Assembly (NCBI GenBank): GCA_010015655.1
Contig: ML976703.1
Span: 105,905 to 169,904 of the forward strand
DNA from: Bimuria novae-zelandiae CBS 107.79
Taxonomy: Eukaryota > Ascomycota > Dothideomycetes > Pleosporales > Didymosphaeriaceae
Length of the DNA: 64,000 nucleotides
Direction: 5' to 3'
The notes beneath the pieces are model-generated. The model had not been told where the DNA came from. It made no database searches and worked only from the letters and a program-made list of their open reading frames with translations. The translations under genes were made by a program, and so were the position numbers. Positions 57,770 to 64,000 of this stretch are shown one piece after another (position 1 is the first letter of the stretch; each line of letters opens with the position of its first letter).

Positions 57770-60700
57770 TAATTAAAGATATTATAGTGTATAGACATCG
57801 TGTTATAGCACGAATTAACCTAGGGGTAGACGCGTGTCTAATCGCCCCGCGAGTAATTAAAAAATATAATATGCTATATTACAATAAGAGGATACTGCTA
57901 TAGATAGGACGCGAGAACGGGACCTAATTATAAGGATATAGTAATAGTTAGTTACGCCTCAAGACGGCGCCGGTATAAGTTAATATTAAAGGCCTAAAAA
58001 GCTAACATGTTTTTACTATCGCAGAGATAGGAGACATTAAACCTATCGTTAAATATAAATAGCTAGAATAATATAATCTATAAATAGACTAGGTTAAACG
58101 AACGATCCTTCCCCGAAGTCTACCAGCAACGGCTTAGAAGAGCCCTAGTAAAAGGGAAACTCCCTAAAAACCTTAGGCGAGGAAGGGGAGCTAATTATCT
58201 AAGATACAAGAGATATTAGTATGCAAGATAGACAGGATCTTAAAATAATACTTAGAAAGGGTGCACTATATATAAGTTCGGGAGACTAAGATAGTCCTAG
58301 ACAATCCTAGTCTATTGGAAGAATATAAGGAATTCGTAGATCTGTTTAAGGAACATAACGAGACTATCCTACCTAAACATAAGAAATAGGATTACGAGAT
58401 ACTACTAGTAAAGGGAGCTAAATTACGGCTAGAGCGTCTAAGGCCCCTTATATACAAATAAGAAAAAGAGTTAAAGGAGCTTATCTAGAAGAACCTGCGC
58501 TCTAGGAAATAGTAGCCTAGTTAGAGCCCTGCGGCCTTCCCTATACTCTTTATTCGCAAGAAGGACGGCAGGCTACGACTTTATATAGATTATAAATAGC
58601 TAAACGCTATAACAATTAAGAATCGCTACCTGTTACTACTAATAATAGAGCTTATAGATAGACTCCGAGGAGCTAAATACTTTACGAAATTTAATATCTA
58701 GGATAGATTCTATAGGATTTAAATTATAAAAGGGTATAAGTGGAAAACGGCTTTCTGTACGCGATACAGCCTTTTCGAGTATATAGTTATACCTATAGGG
58801 CTAACTAACGCACTAGCAACCTTTTAGAAGTTAATAAATTAAGTACTATATAAATACTTAGACGTATTTTACACGGCGTACCTCGACGACATCCTAATAT
58901 ATTTACATGGGACCCTGGAAGAACACAAGGAACACGTGCGAAAAGTGCTATAAAAGTTACAGGAGTATTAACTACTCCTACACCCTAAGAAATGCGAGTT
59001 CCATATCACGAAAACGGAATATCTGGGATTTATAATATCCTAGGAAGGTGTTAAAATGGACCTAAAAAAATTATAATAATAGAAAAATAGCCGCTACTAG
59101 AATTAATAAAGGATATCTAATTCTTCTTAGGCTTTACTAACTTCTATCGCAAATTTATTAGGAACTACTTAAAAGTCACCGCTCTACTAATAGAACTCAC
59201 GAAGATAGGAAAATAGCGACCCCTATAGGAAGTAGAGAAGGAAGCTTTTAAATAACTAAAGCGCCTATTCCTAACGGCACCCCTACTACAGATATACGAC
59301 TCGAAGCGACGATATCGCATCTACATAGACGCATTAGATTATACGCTAGGGGCCATTCTATTACAAGAATATAATAATAGTAAGTAGGGACCTGTCTTCT
59401 ACCACGCACGTAAACTCTTAGGGGCAAAGCTTAATTATAAAATCTATAATACGGAACTACTAGCTATTATTAACTATTTTAAGTAATAAGAAGCGCAGCT
59501 TAAGGAAGCTAAATATTAAATAAAGATATTTTTTAATTACCTTAATCTAACACGCTTCACAACGACTAAGAAGCTTAATTAATAATAGGCTAGATAGTCT
59601 AAATAGATAGCAGAATTCGACTTTCGCATTACGTATCTGCCAGGAAACGCAAACGCTGCGGCAGATACACTTAGCAAACAATTAGACCTCGTGAAAGAAG
59701 ATAATAGAGGTAATCATATTACAATCCTAACCTACGCGAAGGACAGAACCCTTCGCTATAATAAGATATAGCTTACGCTAGCACTAGAAATATGGCGCAC
59801 GGATCTTACTTATCACGGGCTAGTCGTGGATAGGATATAGGATTACGATAGGCTTATAGACAAGGATTACTAAGCATATAATCTCTACTAAGCTACGAAA
59901 TTAACAGCACGGGACTATTAAAACTATATTTAGATTAGCAAGTAAATAGCTCCGCTACTAATTAAAAAGTTACATAAAGATAAGGATTAGGGACACCTAG
60001 AGATTGCTAAAACGACGCGTCGAATCGCGAATAAATATACTATCCCTAGGCTACGCTAGGCGGTACAGAAGGTTTTAGGCAACTATTTAGCCTGTTATAA
60101 GAATAAGCCTAAGAGACATAAGCCCTATAGCCTTTTACAGCCACTAAAGCCGCCCCTAAGACTATAATTAAGCGTAACTATAGACTTTATCGTGAAGTTA
60201 CTAGCATTACTAGCACTAAGAAACAAGGATCCCTATAACTTAATTTTAGTTATAATCTACTAACTTACTAAGGAGTTAAGGTTTATGCTAATTAAGAAAG
60301 CTATGTTAGTAGAGGAACTAGCCTATATAATAAAACAAGAACTAATATCGTAGGTTAAATAACTTAATAAGTTTATTATAGACAGGGCTAAGATATTCAC
60401 ATTATTATTATACTAGACTATATTTATAGCTAAATTAGGAATTAAGCACAAGCTCACAACGAGCTTCTACCCTAAAATAGATAGCTAAACTAAGTAAATA
60501 AACTAAACGTTAGAACAGTATCTCTAGATGTATATAAATAAGTTTTAAAATAATTAGGTTAAGCTATTGCTAATAGCTTAGCTAGCATACAATAGCACAA
60601 GATCGGCGACTACAGGATACTCGCCATATTACGCCAACCATGGATGTGAGCCAACGACTTACCAGGATCTATTGGATATCTAGAGCATTACGAAGGACGC

Positions 60701-61230
60701 AGCTAACAAAGCTAAACTTATATAGGATTTGTATAAAATACTATATAAGAACATTGCGCGGCGTAATAAATAAATAGCGCGATAGGCAAATAAGAAAAGG
60801 ATTATAAGACTAACTTTTAAAAAGGGGGATAGAGTCCTCCTCTCGCGAAAAAATTTTAAGATAATAAGACTAAGCAAAAAACTAAATAACTTTTAAAAAG
60901 GACTATTTAAAATTTAAAAAGTTAAAGGACTAGTTAATTTTAAACTATAATTACTTATAGATACACGGATCCACCTAGTCTTCCACAAGTTATTATTAGA
61001 ACTAGCACCACTAAACGCTAAACTAGAAATATAACTCGAACTTAAGGATAAGGAGTATAAGGTTAAAGTAATTAGGGATCTATAAAAGATCGGGCGTTAG
61101 TACAAGTACCTAGTGAAGTGGGAAGGATGGCCAGAAAGCCACACTATATAGGAACTAGCGAGGAACCTTACCAACTGCAAAGAGGCCTTGGAGAAGTTCC
61201 ACAAGGGGCATCCTGAGGCCCCACGTCCGA
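57770..61230 (+). pseudogene. Gypsy element 2 pol (PR-RT-RH-IN-chromodomain), decayed
   Basis: RT: RKKDGRLRLYIDYKQLNAI (about 58556), then WKTAFCTRY and YLDDILIYLHG. RNase H: RYRIYIDALDYTLGAILLQE (about 59315). Integrase: the HHCC finger (LHKDKD...GHLEIAKTT...CYKN) at about 59970-60110, then VTIDFIVKLLA at about 60175. Chromodomain: YLVKWEGWPESHT at about 61105, then LTNCKEALEKFHKGHPEAP. Stops are mostly TAG/TAA at Gln/Trp codons. Confidence 0.87.
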
Positions 61231-61237
61231 GGCGGAC

Positions 61238-61753
61238 CTAGGACGATAAAGGCGCCGGGTTATCCCAGAAATCGAGGGGAAGTTCTTCCGCAGCCAACCA
61301 GACACGGGGAGTTAGCTCGACCGGGCTATTTGGCTAAGCAGGCTAAGGAGGGTCCTCCTCTAGTTCCTCTAAAGTAGCGCTCTTAATAGCAATCGCCTCC
61401 TTAGCACGCTTTATATTTAAAGCTAGTTATTTAGCTAAATACTCTTCTTTTGCACGCGCTACGCGTATTAATTTAAATACTATATCTTATTCTTTTTACG
61501 CCTTTAAAATTTACGCATCTAATTTTTGCTTTTTAGTAACTAAATAAGAAAACTTATTATAAGTAATAGCTATATTGCACTTCGCGCCCCTCTTTAGGCA
61601 CTTACTATATTTCCCTAAATAAATTAACACCTTACAAACTCGCGAATAGGTCTTATAGTTAAAACACTTTAATACTATAATACTTCTATACGCCTTAATA
61701 GCAGAAATAAGTTTGCAACGATAATAAGTGCTAATTATTTAGTTAGCAGGCAT
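61238..61753 (-). pseudogene. antisense accessory ORF of Gypsy element 2, Zn2Cys6-like
   Basis: On the strand opposite to gag-pol, a single frame of 172 codons runs from ATG 61753 to TAG 61238 with seven internal stops but no frameshift. Around codons 30-56 the ligand spacing is 2-6-8-2-6, the same as in element 1, with two positions now Tyr (TAT) that one G-to-A change would derive from Cys (TGT). A Lys/Glu/Leu-rich helical region follows (VARAKEEYLAK, IKRAKEAIAIK), then LEELEEDPP and a tail ending WLAAEELPLDFWDNPAP. It sits between the pol chromodomain and the 3' LTR, like its counterpart in element 1. Confidence 0.65.
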
Positions 61754-61768
61754 AGTTCTTCGCGGACG

Positions 61769-61790
61769 AAGACTAGGAAGGGAGGGATAG
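61769..61790 (+). other. polypurine tract of Gypsy element 2
   Basis: AAGGGAGGGATAG abuts the 3' LTR and fixes the plus orientation. Confidence 0.75.
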
Positions 61791-62200
61791 TATTATAAAC
61801 TAGAACAGGATAATAGAGGGATAGGCGACTAAGGAACGGGTTAATAAGTGCGCTAAGGAGCTAACCTTAAGGTTACGTAATTACTTAGTTAATTAGTAGT
61901 ACTAAGTAACGAAGCAAGGCACGTAACTACTTAATTAATTAGTAGTACTAAGTAACTAAGCACGCGGATATATATACAGAATAGTTTCCTTTATTATACT
62001 CTTTATAGTTAACTTATATATCTTCTATACGAGTACGTTCTTTTATATAAACTAATAGTTATCTTACTTTATTATAAGATTAGATTATTTAGCCTCGCGC
62101 TAAGTGTCGCATTAACTTATACTATTAAATAATCTGTAAAGCACCACGATACCTTACCGCCCTAACCCGGATCGGAACAAGGTGTGAGAGCCTCATAACA
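61791..62200 (+). repeat. Gypsy element 2, 3' LTR
   Basis: 410 bp, starts TATTATAAACTAG (first G changed to A), ends CTCATAACA. It lacks about 16 bp present near the start of the 5' LTR. Confidence 0.92.
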
Positions 62201-62760
62201 TAAAGTAATAAAATTGCCTTAGCAGCAAACAAAGTAGCAGGTAAGAAAGGTAGAGCTCTTTATAAAGGTACTAAAAAACTACAGATAATTAAGGAGTTCT
62301 TTTCTTATAAGGAGTTTGTATATAAAGGAGGGAAAGGTATAAACGGTCTTTAGTACGCTAAGACTATCTTAAAGAAATAGGTGTTTCTATACTACTGCGC
62401 TGTACGCGATCATAATTAAGGTGCTACTATTTATCTAGTGCAGGATAACGTACGCCTCCACACACTTGGCCTACGTTACTACTAGCCAGATATTAAGTGG
62501 CTAGGAATTAAGTTCGCTCCTTAACCTCTAAATTTACCTAATTTACACCTAATTAAGCGCTGTTTTAGGCGACTTAAAAGTTATCTAAAGAGTTACAACT
62601 ACCACTCTAGTTCTAAAGAGGCTAAGAAGGCAGCCGAAAAGTACGTACAAGATATATGGCAGCACGATGAGGAGATGAGGCAGTACATGGCCGAGAAGCT
62701 TTATCCTACGTACTTTTACCATATTGCACACTAATGTGAGCAATCAGGTGGCCAGAACAA
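62201..62760 (+). pseudogene. Tc1/mariner transposase, C-terminal part, decayed
   Basis: The plus frame includes LVQDNVRLHT, which fits the second catalytic Asp block (Tc1-type QDNAPxH). It continues with WLGIKFAP, where the WPPYSPDLNPIE block should lie (LNLPNLHLIKRCF), and a helical tail ending YPTYFYHIAH at about 62733. Confidence 0.65.
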
Positions 62761-62916
62761 CTTCATAGCATAGCCAGATTATCTCAAAAGGCCTTATTTG
62801 GGCGTATTTTTGATGAAATTTGATGCGATTAAGATGCCGAAGTTTTGGTGTTGCAACCCCTGCAAGAATCCCTGCATCACGTGAGTAACAGGCTTCTTGA
62901 GCTTACCCTTTGTAGG

Positions 62917-63600
62917 ATTAGCTGATTCCACTCGGGAACAATTATATGCCGTCTTTGACGCAATGGACAAGTCTCCCTTGCATCACGGCCGTCTCCTCTG
63001 ACCCTGCAGGATTGAAGTCCTCCTATGTGCCTTTGTCTGCCCAAGATTGGCTACCACGGATGCGAGCCAGGTGCCCTGCGTCGCAAATCTGTAAGTGGAC
63101 GCATAAGGCGGGTGAGTTGGCTCCTCACTGCCCAGCAATCTGCCGTTTCGCGCCGGCTATTATCGCTGCCTCACTGGCCAACGTCCTTCTCTTTCGCAAC
63201 CAGAGCATTGGTGGCTTGTTCAACGTGGCTGGCGCCACCCTGTCGGCTCTTTGGTCTTTCTCTTGCAATTCGTACAATGCTTTCCCCTACACTAATTGGT
63301 TTGACGCCCAACCATTCAACATTTCCGGTCTTCGGCATAGATTTGGATTGTGATAGCTTGCAAGGCGGGCTCACGGGGCCTTTGCAGTGCCACTCCGAAC
63401 GAGAGTAGTAAAATACTCTTTTTGGAGGTTTGCGCAACATCCCAAGTCTATCGTGCAGTGTCATAAGCGCTTTTCCTCAGCTGCAGCCGCATGTGCCAGG
63501 GTCGTGAAGTGGAGGACTGATCAGCTGAGACGCATGAACTTGATTTAAAGCCGGAGAACTCGGCCTCGGCTGCTTCTCTATCTCTACCACCCCAGACACC
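62917..63600. other. ordinary DNA after the AT-rich block; gene fragment possible
   Basis: Composition returns to normal at once. Directly beside the transposon end, the plus frame reads DSTREQLYAVFDAMDKSPLHH (62926-62988), which looks like coding sequence but soon meets a stop or an intron. The open frames at 62946-63464 have no domain I recognise. Confidence 0.35.
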
Positions 63601-63776
63601 GGCGTATCAAAGCCGCTAAGGCGAGATCATGGAACAATTTCCCTCCCCGCGACAGCATATCCCTCGTTCTGGTCTTTCAGTCATCGCTAACAAGAAGACT
63701 GACACTAATACACCCATTGCAGAGTATTGGATGACCCCGGTGCTTGGACGGAGAGAGAATAAGTTTGCGCAGTTTT

Positions 63777-64000
63777 GTCCTCGTCCACGGGCTGGGTGGC
63801 CATCCTGAAGACACCTGGACCTACGATCCCAACCGGCTGCCCAGCGGTTTAGCATCATTGCTGCGCAGACCTGTGGCGGCTAAGGTTTTCTGGCCATTAG
63901 ACCTCCTTGCTCCGTCGCTTCCCAATGTTCGCATTCTAGCGTACGGCTATGACTCAGACCCGGTGCACGTTTTCGATAATGTCAGCCGCGTGAGCGTCTA
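63777..64000 (+). CDS. alpha/beta hydrolase, SERAC1/DUF676-like, 5' part, runs off window
   Basis: After a likely acceptor (TTTGCGCAG, ending at 63775 or nearby), the plus frame reads FVLVHGLGGHPEDTW, the oxyanion-turn region of lipase-like alpha/beta hydrolases. FWPLDLLAPSLPNVRILAYGYDS then follows, typical of the fungal SERAC1/DUF676 proteins that often sit in front of NB-ARC, ankyrin or TPR modules. The frame has a TGA about 45 bp upstream, so an earlier exon must supply the start; an ATG at 63629 begins a short compatible exon. The nucleophile Ser region (GHSxGG) lies beyond the window. N-terminal splicing uncertain. Confidence 0.7.

Larger units (their letters stand above)
55301..62200 (+). 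mobile_element. complete chromodomain Gypsy element 2 (plus strand), RIP-decayed
   Basis: LTRs at 55301-55726 and 61791-62200, target duplication TAAAG at 55296-55300 and 62201-62205. Inside, on the plus strand: Gag with a damaged zinc knuckle (about 56670), a Cys/Trp-rich module (about 56860-57130), RT with YLDD (58879-58890), RNase H (about 59290-59470), integrase (about 59950-60400) and chromodomain (about 61060-61215). Purine-rich AAGGGAGGGATAG lies directly before the 3' LTR. It is a different family from element 1, judging by LTR and spacing. Confidence 0.92.
54262..62916 (+). mobile_element. Tc1/mariner-type transposon, split by Gypsy element 2
   Basis: Inverted ends of 41 bp at 54262-54302 and 62876-62916 differ by one base (CCTATAAAGGGTAAGCTC versus CCTACAAAGGGTAAGCTC). 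The two inner parts carry the N-terminal and C-terminal portions of one decayed transposase. The target duplication TAAAG of element 2 lies between them. Without the 6.9-kb insertion the transposon would be about 1.75 kb, a normal size. Confidence 0.82.

Noticed and set aside
60680..60877. 65-codon minus-strand hydrophobic frame
   Set aside because: Antisense shadow of the decayed integrase region of Gypsy element 2; no match to the antisense accessory ORF, which lies at 61238-61753.

Overview
The window is nuclear DNA from a filamentous ascomycete (Pezizomycotina; a Dothideomycete is my best guess, but that is inference). The genes have short introns of about 40-120 bp with GTNNGT donors and YAG acceptors. 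They include fungal housekeeping genes (GLT1, Mcl1/SepB, QCR10, PUP2, CHZ1), and the transposons show strong C-to-T / G-to-A decay typical of repeat-induced point mutation (RIP).

Layout. 1-700: the 5' two thirds of a PIF/Harbinger-type transposase, reading frame still open, running off the left edge. 1.2-3.4 kb: a seven-exon Na+/H+ antiporter. 4.3-11.2 kb: an accessory-looking group of a cytochrome P450, an MFS monocarboxylate-type transporter, a fold-type II PLP ammonia-lyase/racemase and an atypical NAD-dependent epimerase. 11.7-13.2 kb: a small protein built on four GAEQDRY repeats, a short inverted-repeat element and a Cys-rich micro-ORF. 13.5-28.4 kb: Mcl1/Ctf4 (minus), epoxide hydrolase (plus), an HD phosphohydrolase, a conserved small fungal protein, an MFS transporter, QCR10, proteasome subunit alpha-5 and the histone chaperone CHZ1. 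28.4-31.4 kb: a gene-free stretch of ordinary composition. 31.4-38.2 kb: GLT1, the complete glutamate synthase (GOGAT), in seven exons.

About 0.5 kb past GLT1 the composition changes abruptly to AT-rich, stop-riddled DNA (about 38.76-62.9 kb). This block is layered transposons: a decayed Copia element, an LTR-like copy, two solo LTR-like elements with exact target duplications, a complete chromodomain Gypsy element on the minus strand (46195-52989, 437-bp LTRs, duplication CTTAA), a 0.6-kb inverted-repeat element, and a second complete chromodomain Gypsy element on the plus strand (55301-62200, duplication TAAAG) sitting inside a Tc1/mariner-type transposon whose 41-bp inverted ends lie at 54262 and 62916. 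Ordinary DNA returns at 62.9 kb, with the start of an alpha/beta hydrolase at the right edge.

The most interesting observation is in the two Gypsy elements. They differ in LTR and orientation, yet each carries a decayed reading frame on the strand opposite to gag-pol, between the pol chromodomain and the 3' LTR. Both frames have the same cysteine spacing (2-6-8-2-6, the GAL4 Zn2Cys6 spacing), each with two of the six cysteines changed to Tyr by G-to-A changes of the RIP type, followed by a charged coiled-coil stretch. This looks like an antisense, possibly DNA-binding accessory gene shared by chromoviruses of this genome.
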